From: Candidatus Absconditabacteria bacterium
Lineage (GTDB): Bacteria; Patescibacteriota; Gracilibacteria; Absconditabacterales; Absconditicoccaceae
Direction of reading: 5' to 3'
Assembly: GCA_028693445.1 (NCBI GenBank)
Contig: JAQUVI010000006.1
Location: 1-43,699, forward strand
Length of the DNA: 43,699 bases
In this document: positions 8,871-18,214 of the stretch, piece by piece
How positions within the stretch are numbered: the stretch's first letter is position 1
Layout of the letters: every line of letters begins with the position of its first letter
Notes under the pieces: model-generated
What the model was told of the DNA's origin: nothing
The model's database searches: none
What the model saw: the letters and a program-made list of their open reading frames with translations, nothing else
Translations under genes and position numbers: made by a program

Positions 8871-9488
8871 TTAGATCCCTATAGAAAACATAATCGATAG
8901 TCCATCTGTATTGTTTTCGGATCCTAAGTAATTTTTTTCTATTCCTATGTGATACATTGCCTCCAATGTAAGTGCCTTATAGGAGACTTTTGTTCCAAAA
9001 CCTGGGCCCAAATAAGCTTGGCTACCTATGATTATGCCAATACTTTCCCAAGGATTGTAAGAAATCCATGTTCTGTGCCAATTTGGCCAAGCATTGTGTT
9101 CTGAGTTGAAAAATAAACCGAATTTATCATATTTTCCAATCATTATAAAGGCATAAATCGGTTTGAAGTTTTGACTTGTAACTCCGGCTCCGGTGCCGAT
9201 ACTTAAGAAACCTTTTTCAAGGTTTGTCATGAAAGACAATCCTCCGTACATATAACCCAAGGTATTGTCTAAGTATTCGAAATGCCAGAAGTTTATTGAG
9301 TGTTTCTCAGAGAAATTGTAAATTGGTTTCTCTCCACCAAACATCAATATTGTTGTTGCTGTTCCGGCTTTTGGAATCGTCTGCATTACTGCGCCGTAAG
9401 AATTTCCTTGTCCAAACCATTTACTTTCCTGTGCATTTGCATTGATTACAATGATAACGCATAATATTAATAATAAAGTTCTTTTCAT
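8871..9488 (-). CDS. Outer-membrane beta-barrel-like exported protein, probably foreign
   Basis: 205 residues. Signal peptide MKRTLLLILCVIIVINANAQ with an AQ|ES type cleavage site, very like Bacteroidota secreted proteins. The mature part alternates Gly/aromatic residues (GYMYGGLSF, GFLSIGTGAGV, YLGPGFGTKVSYKALTLEAM) and ends in a hydrophobic strand, LSIMFSIGI, as outer-membrane beta barrels do. All 24 glycines use GGN codons and none is TGA, whereas nearby native genes use TGA for many Gly (7 of 13 in lepB, 6 of 10 in the flavodoxin). CPR cells have no known outer membrane, so recent transfer from a Bacteroidota-type donor, or a chimeric contig, is likely. Function unknown. Confidence 0.8.
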   Translation of the reverse strand: MKRTLLLILCVIIVINANAQESKWFGQGNSYGAVMQTIPKAGTATTILMFGGEKPIYNFSEKHSINFWHFEYLDNTLGYMYGGLSFMTNLEKGFLSIGTGAGVTSQNFKPIYAFIMIGKYDKFGLFFNSEHNAWPNWHRTWISYNPWESIGIIIGSQAYLGPGFGTKVSYKALTLEAMYHIGIEKNYLGSENNTDGLSIMFSIGI

Positions 9489-9618
9489 AATGATATATTT
9501 TTTGTTTTAGTTTGTTTTTATATTTTTATTATAATTTTTCTTGGTAATATGTTAATAGATTATATTGATTTTTGTTCCTTAAAATGTATATTGAATTTGT
9601 AATTAAAAAATCGAAGAT

Positions 9619-9933
9619 ATGGATATTCAAATTGAAACATTGTTTATTGGAGATCAAATCTTTTGTATAGAAGGTATTGATAAAGCAGCGGCAAAGTTTG
9701 CACGCGATGAAGAAGCTCATAAAGAGTTTTCAAAACTAATCAGAGAATCCCATATGATTGGGTATCCTGGACTTATTGAGCATCAAAAAATTGTTGGTTT
9801 ATTATCTCAACAATGTCATGCAGGTTGTTTGCCTAAAGTATTATTTGTTATTGTTCAGGAGTATAAAAAGCTAGGCTATGAATATTCCGAAAAATGCCTT
9901 CTTTGCCAGGCGAACTCTTGCGCCAACAACTAA
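9619..9933 (+). CDS. 104-residue cytoplasmic protein with C-terminal cysteines, unknown
   Basis: Starts MDIQIETLFIGDQIF and ends with QQCHAGC about residue 72 and CLLCQANSC near the C-terminus, a spacing that could bind a metal. No signal peptide or membrane helix. All seven Gly are GGN codons and no TGA is present, so like its neighbour at 8871-9488 it looks acquired from a standard-code organism. It is followed by its own terminator. Family not recognised. Confidence 0.6.
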   Translation: MDIQIETLFIGDQIFCIEGIDKAAAKFARDEEAHKEFSKLIRESHMIGYPGLIEHQKIVGLLSQQCHAGCLPKVLFVIVQEYKKLGYEYSEKCLLCQANSCANN

Positions 9934-9943
9934 AAAAAATATT

Positions 9944-9968
9944 AAAACCTGGATTTTATTCAGGTTTT
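9944..9968 (+). terminator. Rho-independent terminator after the 9619-9933 gene
   Basis: AAAACCTG (9944-9951) pairs with CAGGTTTT (9961-9968), followed by ATTTTTAAAT. It lies 10 bases after the stop codon. Confidence 0.7.
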
Positions 9969-9978
9969 ATTTTTAAAT

Positions 9979-10009
9979 AAAAAAAATCTGCATTTCGATG
10001 CAGTTTTTT
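9979..10009. terminator. Hairpin terminator beside tRNA-Leu (bidirectional)
   Basis: CTGCAT (9988-9993), a TTCG loop and ATGCAG (9998-10003), with an A run before and TTTTTT after. On the minus strand it lies just downstream of the tRNA-Leu gene. Confidence 0.65.
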
Positions 10010-10014
10010 AATTT

Positions 10015-10098
10015 TACCCAGAGTGGGACTCGAACCCACACATCCGTAAGGACACCAGATTTTGAGTCTAGCATGTCTACCAATTCCATCATCTGGGC
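10015..10098 (-). tRNA. tRNA-Leu (anticodon CAA)
   Basis: 84 nt. The acceptor stem GCCCAGA / TCTGGGT closes with discriminator A; no CCA is encoded. Anticodon loop CTCAAAA gives anticodon CAA, which reads UUG. A long class II variable arm (about TGTCCTTACGGATG) and T-arm GGTTCGAGTCCC fit tRNA-Leu. It lies at the right edge of the TGA-free island; tRNA genes are common integration sites, but I found no second copy of its 3' end to act as an attachment repeat. Confidence 0.93.
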
Positions 10099-10228
10099 AT
10101 ATCTTGGTATTGTGTGCAATTGTTTATAGAAAAAGAAATAAAAATCAATTGATTTTTAGGTAAAATTTGTTACATACGAAGTGATGGATGTTCCATTTAC
10201 TCTTTTATCTGAATAAAAATATGCGAAG

Positions 10229-10630
10229 ATGGATTTGAATAAAGTAATGATTATTTGAAGAGCTACCAACAATTTGCAAGTGAAAACTATAGAAAGTAGC
10301 TGAACTCCTGTGGTAAATTTTACTGTTGCAACCAACAGGAAGTTTAAAAACAAAGATGGTAATGTGTTGGAAGATGCAGAATACCATAGATGTGTTGCAT
10401 ATGGAAAAGGTGCTGAAGTATTGGGAAAATATCTCAATAAAGGTAAAAGAATTTATATAGAAGGTCGTCTTAGAACAAGAAAATGGCAAGACAGTGAAGG
10501 TGTAGAAAGATTTTCTACAGAAATTATTGTTGATAATTTTATCTTCTTGGATCCTAAATGAGTTAGAGAAGAAGGTGGAGAAGAAATTGATTTGGTTGAA
10601 CATCCAGAAGACGAAGAAGTACCGTTCTAA
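10229..10630 (+). CDS. ssb: Single-stranded DNA-binding protein
   Basis: 133 residues with one OB-fold: MDLNKVMIIGRATNNLQVKT, then TPVVNFTVATNRKF, AEYHRCVAYGKGAEVLGKYL and IYIEGRLRTRKW. It ends in an acidic tail, HPEDEEVPF, the usual bacterial SSB tip that recruits partner proteins. It coats single-stranded DNA in replication and repair. TGA encodes the Gly of IIGRAT and SSGTP, so the true start is ATG 10229 rather than the GTG at 10310. Followed by its own hairpin terminator. Confidence 0.96.
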
Positions 10631-10657
10631 ATCTTGTTTAAATAAAATTCGAAAATA

Positions 10658-10694
10658 AAAGAATGAATTTGTTGTATTTTTTCATTCTTTGGTT
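10658..10694 (+). terminator. Terminator after ssb
   Basis: AAAGAATGAA (10658-10667) pairs with TTCATTCTTT (10681-10690), followed by GGTTTT. Confidence 0.55.
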
Positions 10695-10717
10695 TTATTC
10701 TGATTAAAATATTTGTA

Positions 10718-11305
10718 ATGTTATTGAAAAACAGAAAGTTTTTGGAGATAGTGTTTGACTTATTTGATATGTTATCGTTTTTGGTATTTGTATGATGAAT
10801 AGTTTTGTTTGTCAGATTTTTTATAGCAAATCCATATACAGTAGTTGGTGCTAGTATGGCTCCTACTTTTGAAGAAAATGATTTTATTATAGTAGATAAA
10901 ATTACTCCAAGACTTTGAGAACTTCAAAGAGGTGATGTGATTGTTTTTATTCCACCAGAAAAAACTGTTCCTTATATAAAGAGAGTTATTTGATTGCCAG
11001 GTGAAACTATAAAAATTCGTAATAATAAAGTTTCGATTTGTTCTATTAAAGATAATAATGAAGATTGTTTTCAACTTGAACAACCTTATTTACCAGAAAC
11101 CGTTTGGACTGATACTAGGTGTGGATTAAATGAATTTAAAGTATTAAATGGTTATTTTGTAATGTGAGATAATAGAAGTTTTTCAACAGATTCTCGTTGT
11201 TGTTTTTGATTGGATTGTTATAATGGTGCTAGTTATGAGGTACCTTTGGATCATGTTATTTGAAAGGTTTATCTTAGATTTTTACCGCATTTTAGCTTCT
11301 TTTAA
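10718..11305 (+). CDS. lepB: Signal peptidase I
   Basis: 195 residues. One N-terminal membrane anchor (about 18-35), then the catalytic box GASMAPT with Ser46, the Lys box PYIKRVIGLPGE with Lys88, and the conserved MGDNR near residue 154. It removes signal peptides from exported proteins at the outer face of the membrane, so it would process the many secreted products in this window. TGA encodes 7 of 13 Gly, including that of MGDNR. Four cysteines in a central insertion (VSICSIKDNNEDC, TRCGLN) are unusual. Confidence 0.95.
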
Positions 11306-11322
11306 TCTTTTCAATTATTTTC

Positions 11323-11886
11323 ATGAGAATTTTCTCTAACTTCGATACTAATATTAGATCTAAGTGTATTCTTGAGCATTCTGCGAAATATAGTAGAGAA
11401 AATATTTTGTGTTTTTGAAGAAGTAGACTATATTTTTTTGTAAAAATATTTTTCCCTTTGCTTTTTTTGTTGATCCTTTGTGCTTTAATAATCGTGGTTT
11501 TTTATTATGTTTTTGATGGGGATTATTTGTTGTTTTTTTCGCTAGCAACCTTTGTTCTTTCTTTGTTTTTTTTGATACCATTGGTTTGAAAATGGATTGA
11601 TTATAAAATGGATTTCATAATTGTAACTCCAGATTATTTAGTGATGTATGATCAAGCTTGAATTTTTAATAAAAAAGTTATTACATTAAATGAAAAAAGT
11701 ATAAAAACAATATCTATAGAAAGAAAGGGTTTTCTTTATAGTGTTTTTAATAACTGAGATATTATTTTTTTGGCAGAAGGAGATGTGACTGAACATGGTG
11801 ATGTAAAGCTTAAATGGATTCCTAAACCAGAAAAAAGAAGACAACAAATTGCTAAAATTATGCACAAAGAAGACTTTATTAAATAA
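11323..11886 (+). CDS. Membrane protein with bacterial PH-like (bPH2) domain
   Basis: 187 residues. Two adjacent membrane helices at about 42-62 and 68-87 are followed by DYKMDFIIVTPDYLVMYDQA and a beta-rich region (KSIKTISIERKGFLYSVFNN), the pattern of bPH2/YdbT-like domains. The pleckstrin-like domain would face the cytoplasm. TGA codons encode Gly at several turns. It lies 17 bases after lepB and 11 bases before the hsp20 gene, so the three probably share a transcript. Role unknown. Confidence 0.65.
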
Positions 11887-11897
11887 TAAAAAAATAT

Positions 11898-12257
11898 ATG
11901 AAAGAAAACAATCAAGAAATGCCTATAATTCCTTATGATATTTATGAATCACCTCAAGAATTGGTTGTGTTTTTGCCATTGTGAGGAGTGAAAAAAGAGA
12001 GTGTTTGTCTTTCTATAAAAGATTATAAATTAGTTATTAGTGGTGAAAGAGTTCAACCTATAATCAAAGATAATCTTGTTCCACTCAAAGAATCTTGTTA
12101 TCGAGGACCGATTCACCAAGAAATAGATTTACCTCCACAAGTTTATTTTGATAAAATTCATAGTAAGCTTTCTACTGATAATACTTTGCAAGTTATTGTT
12201 CCAAAGGCACTTATCCCAGAAAAAATCGCTTTGGAAGTAGAATATGATTCTAACTAG
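11898..12257 (+). CDS. Small heat-shock protein, Hsp20 family
   Basis: 119 residues. The alpha-crystallin-type pattern is visible: YDIYESPQELVVFLPLGGVK, then IKDYKLVISGERVQP, YRGPIHQEIDLPPQV and TLQVIVPKALIPEKI, where LIP resembles the IxI tail motif. It would hold unfolding proteins in the cytoplasm. One Gly of LPLGGVKKE is TGA. The sequence is slightly short and divergent at the G-x-L core, reading STDNTLQVIVPK. Stops with TAG. Confidence 0.82.
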
Positions 12258-12262
12258 ATATT

Positions 12263-12277
12263 GGAACGTTGGATATT
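12263..12277. repeat. 15-bp GGAACGTT repeat, single unit
   Basis: GGAACGTTGGATATT, one unit of the family seen at 4006, 6910 and 41143, directly after the hsp20 stop codon. A partial second unit (GGATATAATC) follows. Confidence 0.6.
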
Positions 12278-12306
12278 GGATATAATCTAAAGACTAAAAA
12301 ACTAAG

Positions 12307-12326
12307 ATTCCCATTTTTATGGGAAT
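12307..12326. repeat. Perfect 8-bp hairpin element, ATTCCCAT
   Basis: ATTCCCAT, TTTT, ATGGGAAT, followed by GACATAG. It lacks a T run, so it is not an obvious terminator. It resembles the widespread TCATTCCC...GGGAATC type of dispersed hairpin. The surrounding 12278-12410 holds no gene. Confidence 0.55.
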
Positions 12327-12414
12327 GACATAGAGAAGATAGGGATGATATAGAAAAAAGCTAATTGTTACTAATGTTCTAAAGATCTAATATAGTTTGA
12401 TTTTGTAAAGGAAA

Positions 12415-12443
12415 AAACTATCATTATGGTAGTTTATTTTTTG
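12415..12443 (+). terminator. Hairpin terminator between hsp20 and holA
   Basis: AAACTATC (12415-12422) pairs with GGTAGTTT (12428-12435), then ATTTTTTG. It ends 9 bases before the holA ATG, so it may attenuate rather than separate the units. Confidence 0.55.
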
Positions 12444-12451
12444 TTTAAAAA

Positions 12452-13453
12452 ATGCTTTCAAATATATTTTTATTTACCTGAGAAGAAAAATATTTACTTC
12501 ATCAGGAGTTGAAAAGACGAACAGATAATTTTGTTCAAAAATATTGAACAGATTCGCTTTTTGTCTATAAAACAGATGAGTTTGATTTGGAATCTTTGAG
12601 GCAGGGACTGTACAGTGGCTGACTTTTTGTCCAAAAAAGAATGGTTGTTGTGTACGGGCTTCCTTTGGATGGAGACACCTCAAACAAACTTTCTGCCTCA
12701 ATTGTTGAAGCTTTTTCTAATGATTTTTTAGAAAGAAAAGGTTTTATAGATCCTGAAACTATATTGATATTTGTTTCTTACAAACCAGATAAAAGAACAA
12801 AATTATATACTTTTTTTAAAAAAGAATTAGACCCCAAAACTGGTATAAAAGAATTTTGACCACTAAGAACATCAGAATTAAAACAATTTGTTCGTCAAAA
12901 ATCATGAAATATTAAATTATCAGAACCTGTGTTGGATTTGTTTTTGACCAAGACATGATCTTGAATGTTTCATATCCAAAATGAACTTGATAAATTGATA
13001 AATTGGGCTGAGACTAATCAAAACTTTGAAATACTTGAAAAAGATGTTGAGCTTATTACTTTTGGATTAAGTGATATAAATAATTTTGAGTTTTTTGATG
13101 TTCTTTTTGTAGATAAAAATAAAGCGTTAAAATTGATAGCTGGGTTACAAGAAGAAGGTGCTGCATGGAACTCTATTTTGTGAACTTTATATCGATGAAT
13201 AAAAATTTGGCTTTTTGTTTTGGATTGTTTTGAACAAAATATAAAAGATTCTAAAATAATTACGTCTATGTTAAAGGTACATCCATTTGTTGTTTCCAAA
13301 ACAGTAAAAAATATTGATGTATTATCTCGTAACAAAAATGGAATTATTTCGTTGTATAAATGATTGATAGAATTGGATAGTGATATGAAAAATGGTAAAA
13401 AATCAGAATTAAGCTTTTGGTTTGATGTAAAAAAATTAGTTTATAATATATAA
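12452..13453 (+). CDS. holA: DNA polymerase III subunit delta
   Basis: 333 residues, the usual length. It begins with the clamp-loader delta pattern IFLFTGEEKYLLHQELKR and has VVVYGLPLDG, a central LRTSELKQFVRQKSGNIKLS region, and IQNELDKLINWAE followed by FEFFDVLFVDKNKALKLIAG, the delta collar-domain signature. The subunit opens the sliding clamp during loading. About ten TGA codons encode Gly. It is followed after 6 bases by a secreted-protein gene, an unrelated neighbour. Confidence 0.88.
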
Positions 13454-13459
13454 TATATA

Positions 13460-14044
13460 ATGTATAACTATTTGAAATATTTATTGTTTATATTGGTTGT
13501 GGTATTTGGTTTATTTTCCAAGTCCTTTTCGTATTTTGAAGATAAAATGTATTGTGAAATATCAAAGAGTAAAATAGTTATTTCTCTTGATGCCAAAAAA
13601 AATCATACTTGTAATGTCTATATAAGATATATAGAAACTCAAATGAAGAAAACGTATAAAGATATTCTTGTTATTCAAAAATATATAGATCAGAAACAAG
13701 ATCTTGGGTATTGGAAACCATTGAAAGATGATAAAGTTGATTTGCTAAATTTACTTCAAAATATGAGGTTAAATATATTGTCTCATATGAAAACTTTTGA
13801 GTCAAATCTTTTTGAAACTTCCAAAAAATATTTTTTGGATAGCATTTCTGATTATCAAAAAAACCTTGATAATTCACTGGAAACTCTTCTTGTTTTGGAA
13901 GATTCATCGGCAGCTAAATATGTGTCTCTTTTGCAGCAGCAACTTGGAATTATAGAAAGAATTTCTCAGGCTACAACGTTTAAGCAGCTTGATGTATATA
14001 TACAACGTTATGTTTATCTCAAAAATCAGCTTTTATGAAAATAG
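13460..14044 (+). CDS. Secreted helical protein, unknown function
   Basis: 194 residues. N-terminal signal YLLFILVVVFGLFSKSFSYF; the mature part has two Cys (MYCEIS, HTCNVY) near its start and is then mostly long amphipathic helices (RYIETQMKKTYKDILVIQKY; QQQLGIIERISQATTF). Read with code 25 the end is ...NQLLGK and TAG 14042, so it overlaps the next gene's ATG (14035) by 10 bases. In the standard code it would stop at that TGA in a classic ATGA overlap. Family not recognised. Confidence 0.68.
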
Positions 14045-14841
14045 GAATTCTAACCTCAGGAAATGATAATTTGGCGTTGTTCTCTTTTTTACAACGTTAT
14101 GATCACGAATATCATATCTGGTATGATGATAAATTTTCGTTTTGGTGAGATAAATCAGTGGATTTGGTAATGGAAAGAGTGACAGAGGGAATAGGGGCTT
14201 TGGTGGCCGAAGGGGTGGATGTAGTCGTTTTGCCACCGATGGTTGAACTGAAAGCTCGCAATGAAAATCTTTTTTCAAATGTAAAAATTTTACCGCTTTT
14301 TGAAAATTATATTTTGGAGAACTGTTTTGCGTATTCATTGGTTGGTAAAATTGGTTTTTTTGGTGATTATTTTGATATACAGGAAGGACAGAAACAACTA
14401 ACAATTCTGGCTAAAAATTATAATTTGTCCGAAAATCAACTTCAGATTTCTAAATTTCATTTCCCTTTTGCATATTGGGGTAAGGAGGTAAGAAATTGGA
14501 AATATCTCTTGGATACTTGTAGTTGGTCGATGCCATTGGTTCATCATAGAATTAAGCAAGATTTGCGCTTCTTCAAAGATGCTGGTGTGGATACAATTAT
14601 TCCTTGTAATTATTCTTGTTTTTTGGCAGAGAAAGCTATAGAAAAAGCTAGATATACCAAGATGAGATTTTATAAGTTATCTGTCTTGGAAAAAGTTTTT
14701 GCAAATTTAAAATGCGAAAAATCTGAGTATTCTGTCTCTGTGATTTGCACAGATCATTGAGATTTTCTCAAAAGAGAGAAAAAATTACAATGGTTGTTGT
14801 CTAGGTGAAAGAAAATAAATATAAATTATAAACAAGCATAA
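14035..14841 (+). CDS. Asp/Glu racemase-superfamily-like protein
   Basis: 268 residues. MKIGILTSGNDNLALFSFLQ, EGVDVVVLPPMVELKAR and AGVDTIIPCNYSCFLAEKA follow the beta-alpha order of glutamate racemase (SG-x-GG..., VVACNTA, D-T-LILGCTHYPLL). The second active-site Cys may survive in PCNYS, but the first (CNTAS) is replaced by LPPMVEL. MurI would supply D-Glu for peptidoglycan; here catalysis is uncertain, so the call is fold-level. Translationally coupled to the preceding secreted-protein gene. Two TGA codons near the ends encode Gly. Confidence 0.5.
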
Positions 14842-14867
14842 TTCTTTATTTTTTAACTTTTTATTTG

Positions 14868-15026
14868 ATGAATTTTTGGAAAAATAATATAAATTGGTTT
14901 TCTGTCGTTTCTTTTGATCTTACCAAATTAGAAGTTATTAAATGTGTTGAACATGATGAAGAAGATGATGAAGATGAGGATGATGACGAAAATGAAGATG
15001 GTTTGGAAGAAAGATTTTTTGGGTAA
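14868..15026 (+). CDS. Small acidic protein upstream of secA
   Basis: 52 residues: MNFWKNNINWFSVVSFDLTK, a short linker, then an almost pure Asp/Glu run (EEDDEDEDDDENED) and ERFFG. It has no TGA codon. The frame is supported by the ATG, the regular spacing after the previous stop (26 bases) and the TAA before secA. It might be a charged small protein or a leader peptide for secA; neither can be shown. Confidence 0.4.
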   Translation: MNFWKNNINWFSVVSFDLTKLEVIKCVEHDEEDDEDEDDDENEDGLEERFFG

Positions 15027-15119
15027 TTTAATTAAGTAAAAAATTCTTTTTTTAGCTTGTTTTCCTTGCTTGTTTTTCTATACTTAGCTGTCGTAAATTT
15101 TATTACTTATTTTTTTTGA

Positions 15120-18100
15120 ATGTTGCAATGGATTTTGAACTGGATGTCTGGAAACTACAACCAAAAACAGATAGATAAGATGATGCCTTTGGTTCGTCAA
15201 GCTAATACTTGGTATGAAGAGTATAATTTTTTGAAAGATGAAGATTTTCCAAAAAAAACACAAGAATTTAAAGATAGAATAGCTAAATGAGAAACTTTGG
15301 ATGATATTTTACCAGAGGCTTTTGGGCTTGTAAAGCAGGCTTGTAAAAAACTTATTGGAAAAGAAATTGAGGTAAGATGACAAAAACAAATTTGGGATAT
15401 GATTCCCTATGATGTTCAACTTTTGTGATGAATTATTTTGCACAAAGGAATTATTACTGAAATGAAAACTTGAGAAGGAAAAACCCTGGTTGCAGTAGCT
15501 CCTGTTTATCTCAATGCTTTGGAATGAAAATGAGTACATGTGGTGACTGTAAATGATTATCTAGCATCTCGTGATTCGGATTGGATGTGATCAGTATATC
15601 GTTTTTTGGGACTTAGTGTTTGATGCGTGACGAAGAAGGTTTCTATACAAAAGAGACGTGAAATGTATGAGAGTGATATTACCTATGTTGAAAATTCAGA
15701 ATTATGATTTGATTTTTTGAGAGATAATTTGGTGAAATCAATCAAAGAGAGAGGTCTTACCTGGAGACCACTTCATTATGCGATTGTCGATGAAATTGAT
15801 AGTATTTTGATTGATGAAGCAAGAACTCCGTTGATTATTTCAGAAGCTAGTGCTGAAGCTACAGATAAATATGCTTATTATTCTCAGATTGTGCGTTTGT
15901 TAAATCCTTGTTCGAGTAAAAAGAAAGTTTCTAAATGACTTTTAAATGAATTGATTCGTGCAGAAGAACTTCAACAAGAAGAAGATGGTGATTATTATAT
16001 TGATGAAAAAACAAAAACAGTTTCTTTGAGTGGAAGATGAATCAAAAAATTGGAGGATGTTTTGAAAGTAGATAATTTGTATAAAGATATTTGATACGAA
16101 GAAATTCATCATATAGAAAATGCTTTGAGGGCTCAAGCAGTATATCAAAGGGATAGAGAATATATAGTTGTAAACTGAGAAGTTTTGATTGTTGATGAGC
16201 ATACTGGTCGTACTATGCCAGGTAGAAGATTTTCTGAATGACTTCATCAAGCAATTGAAGCAAAGGAAGGGGTTTCCATACAAAAGGAATCGAAAACTAT
16301 GGCAACTATTACTTATCAGAATTTTTTCAAACAATATAAGAAACTTGCTGGTATGACTGGTACAGCTACTACGGAATGAGAAGAATTTGAAAAAATTTAT
16401 GAGCTTTCTGTTTTGGAGGTTCCAACAAACAGACCTACAATTAGAGTAGATAAACATGATAAAGTTTATTTTAATCAGGCTGCAAAATGGAAATTTGTAA
16501 AAGATTATATCAAATTTGCTTATGAAATTGGTCAGCCTATTTTGATTGGTACTTCGTCAATTGATACATCTGAACATGTTTCCAAGGTTTTGGAAAAAGA
16601 AGGGATTACTCATTATGTACTTAATGCAAAATTTCATGAACAAGAAGCTCATATTGTTTCGCAAGCTGGTAAATTTAAAAGCGTCGTTGTGGCTACAAAT
16701 ATGGCATGACGTGGAACGGATATTAAATTGGAAAAATGATTAAACGATAAATTGGCAGATAATTATGCACAATGGATAAAAAAACAAGTTTTTGCTAAAA
16801 GTCCATTTTCTATTTCAGCTGTGGTTTATTCTCAAATAGAATATGAATTGACTATGGATTGAATAATGCGTGTTTGGAATTTGAATGAAGAACAAATTCG
16901 TAATATAGAATCTGGTTGATTGGATCTTGATGATGTTGTTTTGAAAGTAATATTCAATTCTCGCAAAAAAAACAATGAAGACGCTTATGCAAAGATAGTT
17001 GTAGAACATAAAAATGGTGGTGAATTAATTCAAAAGGATTTTCATTATGGATTGTTTATTTTGGGTACAGAAAAACATGAATCAAGACGTATAGATAATC
17101 AGCTTCGTGGACGTGCTTGAAGACAATGAGATCCTGGTATTTCTGTGTTTTTTGTGGCACTTGATGATTTGATTATGAGAAAAATGTGATGAGAAAGAAT
17201 TCAATCTATGGCAGCAATGCTTTTGCCAAAGGGTGAATTGGAAAACCTTGAACTTACTCAAAAACAGTTTAATAGTTCTATTGTGAGAGCTCAAAAACAA
17301 ATGGAGGCTTGGCATTATAGTTCTAGAAAACATGTATTTGAGTATGATAGCGTGATCAATAAACAAAGACAAGCTATTTATAAAAAAAGAGATGATATTT
17401 TGTTTTCTGAGCAAGATGAAACTCGTAGAAAGACATTGTTAGAATCTATGTTGGCTGAGATTCCTCAAAACATCCGTGATGTCGTGACTTATCAAATTGT
17501 CACTTCTCAATCTTTGGGACAATCTGAGTCTGCTTTTTTGGAGACAGCTAGTAAAGAGTTTTGATTGGAAAAAGATGTTGTTGCTAGGTTTGCTGGAAAA
17601 GATTTTGCTCAGCTTACATCTTTGATATCTGAATATCTTGTAGATAAGATAACAACTGCATTATCTTCTGCTGATGAAATGATGGCTTATATGCTACTGA
17701 AAGATGTGTATTTGTATCATCTTGATGCTCTCTGGGTGAAACATATAGATGAAATGGAATATTTGAGAGATAAGGTATGACTTATGTGATACGCTCAGAT
17801 TGATCCTTTGGTTATGTACAAAAAAGAAGCTTTTGAAAAATTTCAAACATTGCTTTTGAGACTAAAACAAGATGTTACTATGTATTTAATGAATTTTGAT
17901 TTTGGTGGAAAACCTTCTGCGCAGCCAGTTATTGAAATTCAATCAGATCCAAATTACCTTGATATTTTACAACAAGCTGGTAATTCAGTAAAAAATATTA
18001 AGCCTCAGCAATTGAGATCTAAGCCGAAGAAAAGTGATGATGGTGTTGAAATTTTTGAGGTTTCATCAGAACCAGAGTCTCCTTATAAAAATATTTTTGA

Positions 18101-18185
18101 ATGATGATCCAAAAAAGCAAAACCAAATGATCCTTGTCCTTGCTGAAGTGGAAAAAAATATAAAAAATGTTGTTGAGCTGTATAA
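15120..18185 (+). CDS. secA: Preprotein translocase ATPase SecA
   Basis: 1,021 residues. The motor pushes preproteins through SecYEG. Motifs in order: Walker A EMKTGEGKTLVA (about 113-124), [16 protein letters not shown] (about 223), [14 protein letters not shown] (about 411), [16 protein letters not shown] (about 521), RGRAGRQGDPG (about 661), and a C-terminal zinc motif [19 protein letters not shown] encodes invariant glycines in several of these, the best proof of UGA = Gly in the window. Start chosen at ATG 15120 ([15 protein letters not shown]). The frame stays open upstream to 15036 with a hydrophobic stretch. Slightly long for the family because of insertions in the helicase domains. 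Confidence 0.97.
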
Positions 18186-18188
18186 AAA

Positions 18189-18214
18189 AAATGGAGCAAT
18201 TGCTCCATTTTTTT
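18189..18214. terminator. Bidirectional terminator between secA and lipoprotein gene
   Basis: Perfect palindrome ATGGAGCAATTGCTCCAT (18191-18208) flanked by an A run and an eight-base T run. It serves both convergent genes, and its T run reaches the stop codon of the minus-strand gene. Confidence 0.85.

Noticed and set aside
10205-10603. 132-codon minus-strand ORF across ssb
   Set aside because: Antisense to a certain ssb; composition is that of a shadow frame.
15942-16457. 171-codon minus-strand ORF inside secA
   Set aside because: Antisense to the conserved SecA motifs; product is a Phe/Ser/Ile-rich shadow.
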